In this document: positions 24,243 through 32,487 of the stretch, one piece after another | Numbering within the stretch: the first letter of the stretch is position 1 | Layout: every line of letters starts with the position of its first letter | Origin: Elusimicrobia bacterium HGW-Elusimicrobia-3 | GTDB lineage: Bacteria; Elusimicrobiota; Elusimicrobia; Elusimicrobiales; UBA9959 | Direction of reading: 5' to 3' | DNA length: 37,855 nucleotides | Assembly: GCA_002840355.1 (NCBI GenBank) | Contig: PHAL01000023.1 | Coordinates: 1 to 37,855 of the forward strand | The notes under the pieces: model-generated | Databases searched by the model: none | Seen by the model: only the letters and a program-made list of their open reading frames with translations | What the model was told of the DNA's origin: nothing | Program-made: the position numbers and the translations under genes

Positions 24243-25214
24243 ATGGGACCAGAAAACAAGGAATGGATCTCCGACCTGAAGCCGGTGCCGGCCAAGGAAC
24301 GCAGCAGCCTGGGCATAGCCGAGGTGCGCCTTTCCGAGGACCAGTCCCTCAAGGCCGTGGGCCTGGTCTACGGCATCGAGCACAAGATCTCGGGCGAAGG
24401 CTTCGAGGCCACCCTTTTCCTGGACATCTACAACCAGCGCATAAAGATAGTGGATTACAAGGTGGAGGATTTTCAGAACTTCATCCTGAAGGTGCGCTGG
24501 ATAGCAGAGGCCAACCAATTCGATAAGATCATCTGCATGGCCAGGGAAAGCGACTGGCAGCAGTTCCTGCGCTTCGGCTACGTGCTGGAGGCCGTGCTCA
24601 AGTACTACCACGAGGGGCAGGACGCCTTCGTGGTCAGCAAGTTCCGGTCGCAGGAGCGCCTGAACTCCGGCTCGCTGATGGAGGAGATACTCCTTATCGA
24701 GAAGGTGATGGCCAAACCGCGCACCGGCCCCCTGAAGCCGCTGCCGGCGGGGCTGGGCATCCGGATGGCCAGGAAAGAGGATATCACCCAGCTGATAGAC
24801 CTCTACAAGGGCGTCTTCGAGTCCTACCCCTCGCCGCTGATACACCAGAGCTACCTGGAGACCATCTTCCAGACGGACAGCCTGTTCGCCGTCTGCGTGG
24901 AGGGCGACAGGATAGTGGCCGCGGCCAGCGCCGAGCTTTACCCCACCCACCTGGCGGCGGAGCTGACCGACTGCGCTACGCTCCCCGAGAAGCGCGGCCA
25001 GGGCCTGATGAGCCATATCCTGGGCTTCCTCGAAAACAAACTGCTGGCCCGCAAATACCGCTGCGCCTACACTATGGCCCGCAGCCGCAGCTTCGGCATG
25101 AACATGGTGTTCTACCAGCTCGGCTACGAGTTCATGGGCAGGCTGGTCAACAACTGCGACATCTTCGGGGCCTACGAGGATATGAACATCTGGGTCCGCA
25201 GCCTCCACGACTGA
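24243..25214 (+). CDS. ablB: AblB-type beta-lysine N-acetyltransferase
   Basis: A 323-aa acetyltransferase. The C-terminal half (about 172-323) is a GNAT domain: MARKEDITQLIDLYKGVFESYPSP, VAAASAEL, ELTDCATLPEKRGQGLMSHIL (acetyl-CoA loop Q/RxxGxG/A-like) and the AblB-specific end ARSRSFGMNMVFYQLGYEF with NNCDIFGAYEDMNIWV. In known systems AblB acetylates beta-lysine, made by lysine 2,3-aminomutase AblA, to give the osmolyte N-epsilon-acetyl-beta-lysine. AblA is not in this window and the flanking genes are unrelated, so the protein may act on an imported or remotely made substrate. The N-terminal half (1-150) matches the AblB lead domain (FDKIICMARESDW, KYYHEGQDAFVVSKF). Confidence 0.85.
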   Translation: MGPENKEWISDLKPVPAKERSSLGIAEVRLSEDQSLKAVGLVYGIEHKISGEGFEATLFLDIYNQRIKIVDYKVEDFQNFILKVRWIAEANQFDKIICMARESDWQQFLRFGYVLEAVLKYYHEGQDAFVVSKFRSQERLNSGSLMEEILLIEKVMAKPRTGPLKPLPAGLGIRMARKEDITQLIDLYKGVFESYPSPLIHQSYLETIFQTDSLFAVCVEGDRIVAAASAELYPTHLAAELTDCATLPEKRGQGLMSHILGFLENKLLARKYRCAYTMARSRSFGMNMVFYQLGYEFMGRLVNNCDIFGAYEDMNIWVRSLHD

Positions 25215-25237
25215 GCCGCCGCCCCAGCGCGGGAAGG

Positions 25238-25270
25238 ACCGCCGGGCCCGCGCCCGGCGGTTCCATTTTT
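25238..25270 (+). terminator. Terminator after AblB-type gene
   Basis: ACCGCCGGGC (25238-25247) pairs with GCCCGGCGGT (25252-25261) around CCGC; the tail TCCATTTTTTATAT is T-rich. Confidence 0.85.
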
Positions 25271-25290
25271 TATATCTCCCGCATTTTGGA

Positions 25291-25296
25291 TATAAT
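25291..25296 (+). promoter_or_regulatory. -10 box of the TonB-receptor operon
   Basis: A perfect TATAAT with predicted +1 near 25303 and a 28-nt leader that includes CGGAGG (25322-25327) before ATG 25331. A more upstream start at 25286 would overlap this box and is rejected. Confidence 0.5.
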
Positions 25297-25330
25297 GATA
25301 TCTCCCGGGGTCAGGGGCAGCCGGAGGATC

Positions 25331-27271
25331 ATGAAATTCATACTTTGGATACTTTTACCGCTTTTGTGGGCCATGCCGCCGGCGGCCGCGGCCGCGGACA
25401 GCGCGGAGGACCTGTTCTACCAGAGCGAGCGCACCTCGCTGGAGGACCTCCTCAATATCAAGACTTCCGCGGCTTCCCGCGTTTCCGTAGAACTCAGGAA
25501 GTCCCCGGGGCTTGTCACCGTGATGACCGGGGAGGATATCCGCTTCTCCGGCGCGCGGAACCTGGTGGACCTGCTGCGGCTGGTGCCGGATTTCGAATTC
25601 GTGGCTGACGTGCAGGGCAATACCGGGCTCGCGGTGCGGGGCAACTCGGCGATAGAGGGGAAAGTGCGCGTTATCTGGGACGGGCACACCTATAACGAGA
25701 TTTTATACGGCACCGTGCAATTCGACAGGTTCCCTATCGACCAGATAGAGAAAATAGAGATCATAAAGGGGCCGGTGTCGGTTATTTACGGCGGCCTGGG
25801 CGAGATGGCGGTAATAAACATAGTCACGAAATCCCCGGCCGCCCTGGACGGCGGCCGGGTTTACGCCGGCTACGGGCAGATGCGAGAGGCCTGGGGCCGG
25901 AGATTTGCCGGCTACCAGTTCGGCCGGGTCTACGGCGAGACCAGCTTCTCGGCCCTCGCGCATGTCTCCTCCGCCCAGCGCAGCGACAGGACCTACCGGG
26001 ATTTCGCCGGCAGCGCCTACGGGATGAACGGGGATTCGCTGCTGGCCTCGAAGAACCTGAATCTTTTCCTGGCGCGCGGCGGCCTCAGCCTGCGGTTCAT
26101 CGCCGACGACTATTCCCTGCAGGAGAGGGATCATTTCACCACTATCCTCACCACCGGCCCGGCCCGGATAAAATTCCCGGTATACTCCTTCGAGGCGAAG
26201 CACTCGCTGCCGGCCGGGGATAAGTTCAGGCTGGAGTCCAAATTCGACTTCCAGTATTCCAGGCCCTGGTACGAGACCGACGCCTATTTCCCCTACGACA
26301 AGACCGTCAGGAAATACACGGGCGGCCTGACGGCGTTCTATAATCCCGCCGCCGGGACCTCCCTGATGGGCGGCGCCGAATTCACCCATGACGAGATAGA
26401 GGTGGGAGCGCCGACCCCTGGCGCGAGTAGTGGCGCCAGGTACGACAACCTGGCCCTCTTCGCGCAGGCCGGCCTGGACCTGCCGCTGTTCTCGCTTACG
26501 GCCGGCGGCCGGCTGGACTCGCATTCCCACAACGACACCGAATTCTCTCCCAGGCTGGCCCTGACCAAGCGGCTGGACGACCTTCATTTTAAGGCCATCT
26601 ACAGCGGCGGTTTCCGCGCGCCTACGGCGGAGAATATCAGGCTTACGCCCGGGATCAAGCCGGAGCATATGAGCGCGATGGAGTTCGAAACCGGCTATAT
26701 GTTCGGCGAAAACCTGTTCGTTTCGGCCAATGTCTTCGACATCACCATACAGGACACCATACTCTACCGCTACGATCCCGTTACCGACACCGAGAACTAC
26801 GAGAATTCCGCCAGGACCGGCAGCCGCGGCTATGGTTTTAATGTGAAGTTCCACGAGGACGGCGATTCGCTCGAACTGGGCTATTCCGCGTACTCCGCGG
26901 CCAAGAACCGGGTGACCAAGACACAGGCCGCTCCCGGCTCCTCGGCCATGCTGGGTTCGCCGCGGCATAAGGCGGTGCTCAATGCCCGCTACCATCTCTC
27001 CGAAAGGCTGGCGGCCTCACCGTCCCTTATCTACCTTTCCCGGCGCTACGGCTATGACGCCTCCGGGACGGTAAAAGCTTACCGCGAACTGCTCCTGGCC
27101 GATGTCTATTTCAGGCTGCAGGACAGCTTTACCCGCGGTCTGGCGCTGGGCCTTGGCGTGCACGACATGTTCGGCGCCAATTACAGCTATATACAGTCTT
27201 ACGACGGCGGGCACGCGCCCCTGCCGTACGCTTCCCGTGAGTTCTTTTTAAAGGCGGAATATGCTTTTTAA
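25331..27271 (+). CDS. TonB-dependent outer-membrane receptor
   Basis: A 646-aa protein with a Sec signal peptide (MKFILWILLPLLWAMPPAAA). The plug domain covers about residues 30-165: SLEDLLNIKTSAASR near the N-terminus, TGEDIRFSGARNLVDLLRLVPDFEF, GLAVRGNS and IEKIEIIKGPVSVIYGG, ending INIVTKSP. The rest is a beta-barrel with alternating aromatic strands and the C-terminal aromatic signature FLKAEYAF. Such receptors take up large or scarce ligands using TonB-ExbBD; none of those genes is in the window. The ligand is unknown; FecA-like signalling domains are absent. The stop overlaps the start of the binding-protein gene by 11 bp, so the two are coupled. Confidence 0.95.
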   Translation: MKFILWILLPLLWAMPPAAAAADSAEDLFYQSERTSLEDLLNIKTSAASRVSVELRKSPGLVTVMTGEDIRFSGARNLVDLLRLVPDFEFVADVQGNTGLAVRGNSAIEGKVRVIWDGHTYNEILYGTVQFDRFPIDQIEKIEIIKGPVSVIYGGLGEMAVINIVTKSPAALDGGRVYAGYGQMREAWGRRFAGYQFGRVYGETSFSALAHVSSAQRSDRTYRDFAGSAYGMNGDSLLASKNLNLFLARGGLSLRFIADDYSLQERDHFTTILTTGPARIKFPVYSFEAKHSLPAGDKFRLESKFDFQYSRPWYETDAYFPYDKTVRKYTGGLTAFYNPAAGTSLMGGAEFTHDEIEVGAPTPGASSGARYDNLALFAQAGLDLPLFSLTAGGRLDSHSHNDTEFSPRLALTKRLDDLHFKAIYSGGFRAPTAENIRLTPGIKPEHMSAMEFETGYMFGENLFVSANVFDITIQDTILYRYDPVTDTENYENSARTGSRGYGFNVKFHEDGDSLELGYSAYSAAKNRVTKTQAAPGSSAMLGSPRHKAVLNARYHLSERLAASPSLIYLSRRYGYDASGTVKAYRELLLADVYFRLQDSFTRGLALGLGVHDMFGANYSYIQSYDGGHAPLPYASREFFLKAEYAF

Positions 27272-28133
27272 GAAGCTCGCCTTGCTGTTACTGCTGACGG
27301 CGGCCGCCGGGCCTTTGGCCGCCGGTGATACCATCGCGGTGCTTTCCGAGGCCTCGGGGGTATATTGGGAAGCCTTCTCGGCTTTCCGTACCGGCTACGG
27401 GGAGAAAACACCCTATTTCGACATCTCGGTAAAAAAGCCGGTCATCCCTCCCGGCACCCGCACGGTAGTGGCCTTCGGCTCGGCGGCGGCAAAGCACCCC
27501 TACCCGCCCGGGCTGAACCTGGTTTACGCCCTGGCCCCCGGCTATATCGCAAGCGCGGGCGCGCGCTCCGGCGCTGCCGTCAAGATCAGCATGCTCAACC
27601 CTCCGGGGCAGCTGCTGGCGGGGCTGAAGGAGTTGCAGCCCGGCCTGAAGCGGCTGCTCATCCTATGGCGGGCGCCTGGTTTTTCCATCATCCTGCAGGA
27701 TTACGTCGCGGCGGGCGCGGCCATAGGGATGGAAGTCAGCCTTGCAAGGGTGAAGCGGGAGGAAGAGATCCCCGGCCTGCTGCGCGCGGCCATCGGCAAA
27801 GCGGACGCCTTCTGGCTGCCGCCGGACCCTCTGCTGTTTTCACCTTCGACCCTGGATATTTTTAAGGGATTTTCGCTCGGCAACGCCATGCCGATGTATG
27901 TCTCCACCAAGGGCCTGGCGCAGAAAGGCGCCTGCGCCTCTATCGGGGTCAGCTTCCCGCAGATCGGTCTGGCCGCCAGCGACGCGGTGATGAAACTTCA
28001 CGCGGGGGCTACCCTTCCGCCGATCGTTTACCCGGAAAGTTCACAGCTGACGCTCAACGCTTCGGCCGCCAAGCGCTGCCACCTGGATTTCCCCGCGGCG
28101 GCCGTCGCCAAGGCCGAGGAAATATTCCCCTGA
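27261..28133 (+). CDS. ABC-type substrate-binding protein (PF04392-like)
   Basis: A 290-aa periplasmic protein with a signal peptide (MLFKKLALLLLLTAAAGPLAAG). The mature part has the two-lobe order of the ABC_sub_bind (TrpX-like) family: an N-lobe with VVAFGSAAAKHPYPPGLNLVYA, then QLLAGLKELQPGLKRLLILW, a hinge with FWLPPDPLLFSP, and MPMYVSTKGLAQKGACASIGVSFPQIGLAASDAVMKL near the end. No permease or ATPase follows, so it may pass ligand to a distant transporter or act as a sensor for the receptor. It overlaps the TonB-receptor gene by 11 bp. A terminator shared with argR closes the operon. Confidence 0.85.
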   Translation: MLFKKLALLLLLTAAAGPLAAGDTIAVLSEASGVYWEAFSAFRTGYGEKTPYFDISVKKPVIPPGTRTVVAFGSAAAKHPYPPGLNLVYALAPGYIASAGARSGAAVKISMLNPPGQLLAGLKELQPGLKRLLILWRAPGFSIILQDYVAAGAAIGMEVSLARVKREEEIPGLLRAAIGKADAFWLPPDPLLFSPSTLDIFKGFSLGNAMPMYVSTKGLAQKGACASIGVSFPQIGLAASDAVMKLHAGATLPPIVYPESSQLTLNASAAKRCHLDFPAAAVAKAEEIFP

Positions 28134-28152
28134 AGGCGCGCCTTGAAAATAG

Positions 28153-28184
28153 AAAAACCGCCGGCAAACCGGCGGTTTTTCTTT
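28153..28184. terminator. Bidirectional terminator between binding-protein gene and argR
   Basis: AAAAACCGCCGG (28153-28164) pairs with CCGGCGGTTTTT (28169-28180) around CAAA. T runs on both strands let it end the rightward 27261 gene and the leftward argR. Confidence 0.92.
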
Positions 28185-28197
28185 TTGGGAGGCTGGC

Positions 28198-28641
28198 TTA
28201 GGCCAGCAGTTTTCCTCTTAGGAGTTTCTGCAGGGCGGGCAACCGCTTTATGCCGGAGGGGATCACCAGCACGGTGTTGTCGCCGGCCACGGTGCCCAGC
28301 ACTTCGGGCAGGCGCTGCGAGTCTATGTACTCGGCCACGGTGCCGGCCGCGCCGGGCAGCGTGCGTATCAGTATCAGCGTTTCGTTGGCGGCGATATCGG
28401 TAATGTTGGAGCCCATGAACGGGCGCAGGGCGGCGGCGCCGCTCTGGGGGGAGAGCGAGTAGCGGCCGCCCCCGGGGCCGGGCACCCAGGAGGCGCCCAG
28501 GTCCTTGAGGTCGCGCGACAGCGTGGCCTGCGTAACCTTGCAGCCTTCGCGGGCGAGCTCGCGCTTCAGGTCTTCCTGGCTGCCCACCGCGCCGGCGGCT
28601 ATGATCTTCCTTATACAGTAGAGGCGTTCTGTTTTGGTCAT
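28198..28641 (-). CDS. argR: Arginine repressor ArgR
   Basis: A 147-aa transcription factor that senses L-arginine and represses arginine synthesis. The N-terminal winged helix is at about 5-70 (RLYCIRKIIAAGAVGSQEDL, VTQATLSRDLKDLGA), and the C-terminal hexamer/arginine-binding domain is at about 85-147, with LPGAAGTVAEYIDSQ and VLGTVAGDNTVLVIP, where the GT-x-AGD-D motif binds arginine. The start is at ATG 28641, with GGAG nearby. A minus-strand TATAAT (28662-28657) predicts a 9-nt leader. It is divergent from argG across 110 bp that carry two ARG boxes, so autoregulation and repression of argGH are likely. Confidence 0.96.
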   Translation of the reverse strand: MTKTERLYCIRKIIAAGAVGSQEDLKRELAREGCKVTQATLSRDLKDLGASWVPGPGGGRYSLSPQSGAAALRPFMGSNITDIAANETLILIRTLPGAAGTVAEYIDSQRLPEVLGTVAGDNTVLVIPSGIKRLPALQKLLRGKLLA

Positions 28642-28656
28642 ATTGGCTCCGGGGAT

Positions 28657-28662
28657 ATTATA
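28657..28662 (-). promoter_or_regulatory. -10 box of argR
   Basis: TATAAT on the minus strand with predicted +1 near 28650. Its upstream part reaches toward the ARG boxes at 28682-28715, so binding there could also limit argR. Confidence 0.5.
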
Positions 28663-28680
28663 TCACAAAAAACAGGCTGG

Positions 28681-28715
28681 TTGCATAAATATACGGAAAT
28701 ATGTATAGTTATGCA
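28681..28715 (+). promoter_or_regulatory. argG promoter overlapped by two ARG boxes
   Basis: Two 14-base cores resemble the TGAATwwwwATTCA consensus: TGCATAAATATACG (28682-28695) and TGTATAGTTATGCA (28702-28715), each about 11 of 14, centres 20 bp apart (close to the 21 bp of known pairs). Together they form a large inverted repeat. A promoter with -35 TTGCAT (28681-28686), 17-bp spacer and -10 TATAGT (28704-28709) lies exactly under both boxes, so ArgR would block RNA polymerase. Predicted +1 is near 28716. Confidence 0.7.
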
Positions 28716-28751
28716 ATAACATTATGCGGATGCGGACTAAGGAGAAGGGAA

Positions 28752-29987
28752 ATGAAAGAGAACAACAAAGTGGTGCTCGCCTACAGCGGCGGCCTGGACA
28801 CCTCGGTGATACTCAAGTGGCTCATCAACCAGGGCTACGAGGTGATAGCCTATATCGCCGACGTCGGGCAGGCCGGGGATTTCCAGGCCGCCAAGCGCAA
28901 GGCGCTGAAAGTCGGCGCCAAAAAAGTTTACATCGAGGACCTCAAGAAAGAGCTGGTCACCGACTATATCTTCCCCATCTTCAAGGCCAACGCCCTCTAC
29001 GAGGGCCGCTACCTGCTGGGCACCTCGGCCGCCCGCCCGCTCATCGCCAAGCGGCAGATAGAGATAGCCGCCAGGGAGGGCGCCGCTTACGTGTCGCACG
29101 GCGCCACCGGCAAAGGCAACGACCAGGTGCGCTTCGAGCTGGGCTACTACGCGCTCAACCCGAAGATAAAGGTGATAGCCCCGTGGAAGATGGAGTCCTT
29201 CCTGAAGGAATTCAAGGGCCGCACCGACCTGATCAACTACGCCAAGGCCAACAAGATAGAGATCAGCTCCACCATCAAGAAGCCCTACAGCGAGGACGAT
29301 AACCTGCTGCATATCAGCCACGAGGCCGGCATCCTCGAGGACCCCGCGCATGAATGCGCCGAGGACATTTACTCCAAGACCGTGTCCCCGGAGCGGGCCC
29401 CGAACAAGGCCACTAAGATCAGGATATTCTTCAAGGACGGCGCCCCGGTGAAGGTCACTAACCTCAATACCGGGCGCAGCGAGACCGACCCGCTGAAATT
29501 GTTCAACATGCTCAACGACCTGGGCTCGAAGAACGGCATAGGCCGCATCGACATGGTGGAGAACCGCTTTGTGGGCATCAAGTCGCGCGGCGTGTACGAG
29601 ACGCCCGGCGGCACCATCCTGTTCGCCGCGCACAAGGACATAGAGGGCATAGCGATGGACCGCGAGGTGATGCGGCTGCGCGACATGTTCTCGCCCAAGT
29701 TCGCCGAGCTGGTCTACAACGGCTTCTGGTTCAGCCCGGAGATGAACTTCCTGATGGCCGCCATCAACGAGAGCCAGCGGGCCATAGACGGCAGCGTGAC
29801 GCTGAAGCTCTACAAGGGCAACGTGATGGCGGTGGGCCGGCAGAGCCCGAGCTCGCTCTACAACAAGGACCTGTCGAGCATGGACATTGCCGGCGGCTTC
29901 GACCAGAAGGACTCGGAAGGGTTCATCAAGATCCACGCCACCCGGCTGATGGCCCACAGCGCCATCATGAACCGGCATAACAACTGA
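28752..29987 (+). CDS. argG: Argininosuccinate synthase
   Basis: A 411-aa enzyme that joins citrulline and aspartate with ATP to give argininosuccinate, the penultimate step of arginine synthesis. The ATP-pyrophosphatase P-loop is [10 protein letters not shown] (residues 10-19), followed by [24 protein letters not shown] and [21 protein letters not shown], with the later block [22 protein letters not shown]. The sequence is complete. ATG 28752 is chosen with AAGGAG at 28739-28744; the more upstream ATG at 28701 would lie inside the operator. The last base of the stop is the first base of argH, so the two are translationally coupled. Confidence 0.98.
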   Translation: MKENNKVVLAYSGGLDTSVILKWLINQGYEVIAYIADVGQAGDFQAAKRKALKVGAKKVYIEDLKKELVTDYIFPIFKANALYEGRYLLGTSAARPLIAKRQIEIAAREGAAYVSHGATGKGNDQVRFELGYYALNPKIKVIAPWKMESFLKEFKGRTDLINYAKANKIEISSTIKKPYSEDDNLLHISHEAGILEDPAHECAEDIYSKTVSPERAPNKATKIRIFFKDGAPVKVTNLNTGRSETDPLKLFNMLNDLGSKNGIGRIDMVENRFVGIKSRGVYETPGGTILFAAHKDIEGIAMDREVMRLRDMFSPKFAELVYNGFWFSPEMNFLMAAINESQRAIDGSVTLKLYKGNVMAVGRQSPSSLYNKDLSSMDIAGGFDQKDSEGFIKIHATRLMAHSAIMNRHNN

Positions 29988-31162
29988 TGAAACTCTGGGC
30001 CAAAGGCGGCGACCTGGACAAGGACATAGAGTCCTTTACCGTCGGGGAGGACTACCTCCTCGACCGCAGGCTGGTGAAGTACGACTGCCTGGCTTCGGCC
30101 GCGCACGCGCGCGCGCTGCGGCGGGCCGGCCTGCTGAGCGCGAAGGAATTAAAAGACATCCTCGCCGGTTTAAAGACCATTAGCGACCTGGACGCGCGCG
30201 GCAAGTTCGTGATCAAGCGCGGGGACGAGGACTGCCATACAGCCATAGAGAACTGGCTGACGGCGCGCTACGGCGAGGCCGGCAAGAAGGTGCATACCGG
30301 CCGCTCGCGCAACGACCAGGTGCTGACGGCGCTGCGCCTCTACGAGCGCGAGGCGCTGGCAGAGCTGAAAACCAGGCTGGCCGCCTTCGGCGCGGCGGTC
30401 AAAACGCTGGCCGGCAAGCAGGGGCGCATCCCCATGCCCGGCTATACCCATACGCGCCGGGCCATGCCCACCACCGTGGGCACCTGGATAGGCTGCTTCG
30501 CCGCCGCAGCTAAAGATGACGCGCGGCTGGCCGACGCCCTGCTGAAAATAATGGACCAATCGCCGCTCGGCTCGGCCGCCGGTTTCGGCGTGCCGGTACT
30601 CAACATCGACAAAAACTACAGCGCGAAACTTATGGGTTTCTCAAAAGCCATAGAGAACCCCGTCTACGCGCAGTTCACCCGCAGCAAGTTCGAGCCGGCC
30701 GTCATGCATTTGTGCTCGCAGGTCATGCTGACCCTAAACAAGCTGGCCAGCGACCTGGTGCTGTTCAGCACGCCCGAGTTCGGCTTCGTGAAATTGCCCG
30801 GGAAGTTCTGCACCGGCAGTTCCATCATGCCGCAGAAGAAGAACCCGGACGTGCTGGAGCTGGTGCGCGGCAAGTACCACGCCGTGCTGGGCGAGGAGTT
30901 CAAGGCGCTGTCGCTGGCGGGCAATCTGATCTCGGGCTATAACCGGGACGCTCAGCTGGCCAAAGGACCGTTGTTCGCCTGCCTGGATGCCGCGCTGACT
31001 TCCCTGAACATAATGGCCACCGTGACCGCCGGCCTGGAGTTCGACCGGGAACGCTGCGTGCCGGCCCCCGAGCTGTACGCCACCGAGGAAGCCTATGCAC
31101 TGGTCAAGGGCGGCCTGCCCTTCCGCGACGCCTACCGCCGGGTGGGGGAGAAGTTCCGCTAG
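29987..31162 (+). CDS. argH: Argininosuccinate lyase, short form
   Basis: A 391-aa enzyme that splits argininosuccinate into arginine and fumarate. The fumarase/aspartase superfamily marks are present: HTGRSRNDQV, MPGYTHTRRAMP and the signature GSSIMPQKKNP (G277-P287) with its catalytic serine. The usual family length is about 440-470. This one ends soon after GGLPFRDAYRRVGEKF, where other ArgH proteins continue for about 60 residues with a helical C-terminal part. The stop is followed at once by a terminator, and no frameshifted remainder is visible, so the short form seems real. It overlaps argG by 1 bp. Confidence 0.95.
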   Translation: MKLWAKGGDLDKDIESFTVGEDYLLDRRLVKYDCLASAAHARALRRAGLLSAKELKDILAGLKTISDLDARGKFVIKRGDEDCHTAIENWLTARYGEAGKKVHTGRSRNDQVLTALRLYEREALAELKTRLAAFGAAVKTLAGKQGRIPMPGYTHTRRAMPTTVGTWIGCFAAAAKDDARLADALLKIMDQSPLGSAAGFGVPVLNIDKNYSAKLMGFSKAIENPVYAQFTRSKFEPAVMHLCSQVMLTLNKLASDLVLFSTPEFGFVKLPGKFCTGSSIMPQKKNPDVLELVRGKYHAVLGEEFKALSLAGNLISGYNRDAQLAKGPLFACLDAALTSLNIMATVTAGLEFDRERCVPAPELYATEEAYALVKGGLPFRDAYRRVGEKFR

Positions 31163-31182
31163 CGGCGCCAGCCGCCTCGGGA

Positions 31183-31212
31183 AAGCCGCCGGGAGTCCGG
31201 CGGCTTTTCTTT
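31183..31212 (+). terminator. Terminator after argGH
   Basis: AAGCCGCCGG (31183-31192) pairs with CCGGCGGCTT (31197-31206) around GAGT, followed by TTCTTT. Confidence 0.88.
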
Positions 31213-31234
31213 GCCCTGCCTTAAGACCCCCCCG

Positions 31235-31270
31235 GGCCTGGGTACAATAACGGCGGCCGCCTGGGTACTA
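31235..31270 (+). promoter_or_regulatory. Two copies of the GCCTGGGTAC motif
   Basis: GGCCTGGGTAC (31235-31245) and GCCTGGGTACTA (31259-31270) are direct repeats 60-95 bp before the 31330 gene. They match the motifs at 2882, 7927 and 33764. TACAAT (31243-31248) and TATAGT (31311-31316) are possible -10 boxes for the same gene. Confidence 0.4.
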
Positions 31271-31329
31271 AGCACCTATTGGCGGCCGGCCGCTTTTCAT
31301 ATCATTCTTATATAGTGTCAGGAGGCAAC

Positions 31330-32310
31330 ATGAAGAACGGAGCAGCTTTTGTCTTGGCGGCGTTGATGTCTTTTTCCGCCGCGGCCAGCGCCGCCGAAGT
31401 GAATTTTGACGGAGCTAAGGCCAGCGGCACGCTGGACCTTATGCTGGAGGCCGCCGACCTCAAGGCCCAGAAGCCGCCGCAAGGCCCGCAGCAGGCGCCC
31501 AAGCCCCCGAAGCCGCCGCAGCCGGGCCATCCCGGCCACCCCGGCTGGAACCCGAACATGCCGCCCCCGCCTCCGCCCCCCACGCAGTATAACTTCGGCG
31601 GCTACCGCGAGAGCTGCCGCACCTTCACCTTTACCGCGCAGAGCCCCCTGACCATCAACGAAGAAATGATACTGGAGGAGTACGGCCAGGAATGCCAGGA
31701 CTTCGGCCAGGGCTTCAGCGGCCATTGCCGCCCCGCCAGCCGCTACCACCGGCGCAAGGTGACCATAGAGGTCGGCCGCCGCCAGCTGGAATCCTGGGAG
31801 ACAGAGCGCCTGGAACTTTGCATGAAGGACCCCAAGCGCATAGACGCCAATACCGACGGCATGCTCTACGATTACGCGGTGGCCGTGCGCAACGACGACG
31901 GCATCTTCAAGCGCTCCACCGTCTTCACGCTCACCCCGGGCGCCAAGAAGCCCGCCAGGCCCGACTCCAGGGAGCTCGCCATCGGCTTTACCGGCGTGAC
32001 CGCCGCCGGCGACGTGCGCATGGTGCTGGCCGACAGCCGCGCCGAGTATTTCCGCGACGGCCGGATCACCATCACCGCCGACTGCATGCGCCTGCCAGAG
32101 ATAACGCAGAACATGCCGGTGGAGGACCTGCTCGACGGCTTCACCAAGTACAACGTCACGCAGACCTTCGACGTGGCGGGCACCTACGAGCTGAAGCTCT
32201 CCGACAATCCCAAGCCCGGCAAGTACATGGTCACCGTGAAGTTCTCCCGCTCCGGCCCGCTGTCCTCCGGGGCCGAGGCCACCATCATCGGCAGTTTCGA
32301 GATCCGCTAG
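31330..32310 (+). CDS. Exported proline-rich protein, unknown function
   Basis: A 326-aa protein with a Sec signal peptide (MKNGAAFVLAALMSFSAAASA). Residues 50-86 are a proline-rich linker with PKPPKPPQP and PGHPGHPGW blocks and then PPPPPPP, which should be extended and may span a cell-wall or outer-membrane gap. The following domain (about 90-326) is beta-rich with five Cys (ESCR, QEC, GHC, ELC, DCM). The C-terminal part (YELKLSDNPKPGKYMVTVKFSR) looks like an Ig-like sandwich. AGGAGG at 31320-31325 gives a strong ribosome site. A terminator follows. No family is recognised. Confidence 0.8.
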   Translation: MKNGAAFVLAALMSFSAAASAAEVNFDGAKASGTLDLMLEAADLKAQKPPQGPQQAPKPPKPPQPGHPGHPGWNPNMPPPPPPPTQYNFGGYRESCRTFTFTAQSPLTINEEMILEEYGQECQDFGQGFSGHCRPASRYHRRKVTIEVGRRQLESWETERLELCMKDPKRIDANTDGMLYDYAVAVRNDDGIFKRSTVFTLTPGAKKPARPDSRELAIGFTGVTAAGDVRMVLADSRAEYFRDGRITITADCMRLPEITQNMPVEDLLDGFTKYNVTQTFDVAGTYELKLSDNPKPGKYMVTVKFSRSGPLSSGAEATIIGSFEIR

Positions 32311-32328
32311 GCCTGCCCGGCCAAAGAA

Positions 32329-32360
32329 GAACCCCGCGTTTTAACGCGGGGTTCTTTTTT
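32329..32360 (+). terminator. Terminator of the proline-rich protein gene
   Basis: GAACCCCGCG (32329-32338) pairs with CGCGGGGTTC (32345-32354) around TTTTAA, followed by a T tract. Confidence 0.9.
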
Positions 32361-32381
32361 TATCGAGGCTTCGCCTCGATA
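32361..32381. repeat. Perfect inverted repeat after the terminator
   Basis: TATCGAGGC (32361-32369) pairs with GCCTCGATA (32373-32381) around TTC. It directly follows the preceding terminator's T run, has no T run of its own, and lies 161 bp past the stop of the leftward 32543-33532 gene. Its role is unknown. Confidence 0.6.
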
Positions 32382-32397
32382 GATCCGTCTCCAACAC

Positions 32398-32415
32398 CCC
32401 GACAGGCCCTTGTGG
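32398..32415 (+). repeat. Partial copy of the CCCGACA repeat
   Basis: CCCGACAGGCCCTTGTGG shares the first 15 or so bases of the repeat at 32488 and 14485, then diverges. It lies 90 bp before the fuller copy at 32488. Confidence 0.4.
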
Positions 32416-32487
32416 TTGTGTCCGCAGCGGCGCAGGATAGCGAAGTCCACCCGGGGTCACCCTCTTCAGTGTTTTGCCTCTAAGAAC

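Noticed and set aside
24122..24526. A 134-codon frame starting in the AblB leader
   Set aside because: It has no ribosome-binding site, overlaps the start of the acetyltransferase in another frame and does not resemble a known protein; it is most likely a chance frame in GC-rich DNA.
25286..25330. Upstream in-frame start for the TonB receptor
   Set aside because: It overlaps the TATAAT box at 25291-25296 and would precede the transcription start; the signal peptide begins at 25331.
28701..28751. Upstream in-frame ATG for argG
   Set aside because: It lies inside the promoter and second ARG box, upstream of the predicted transcription start, so ATG 28752 with AAGGAG is preferred.
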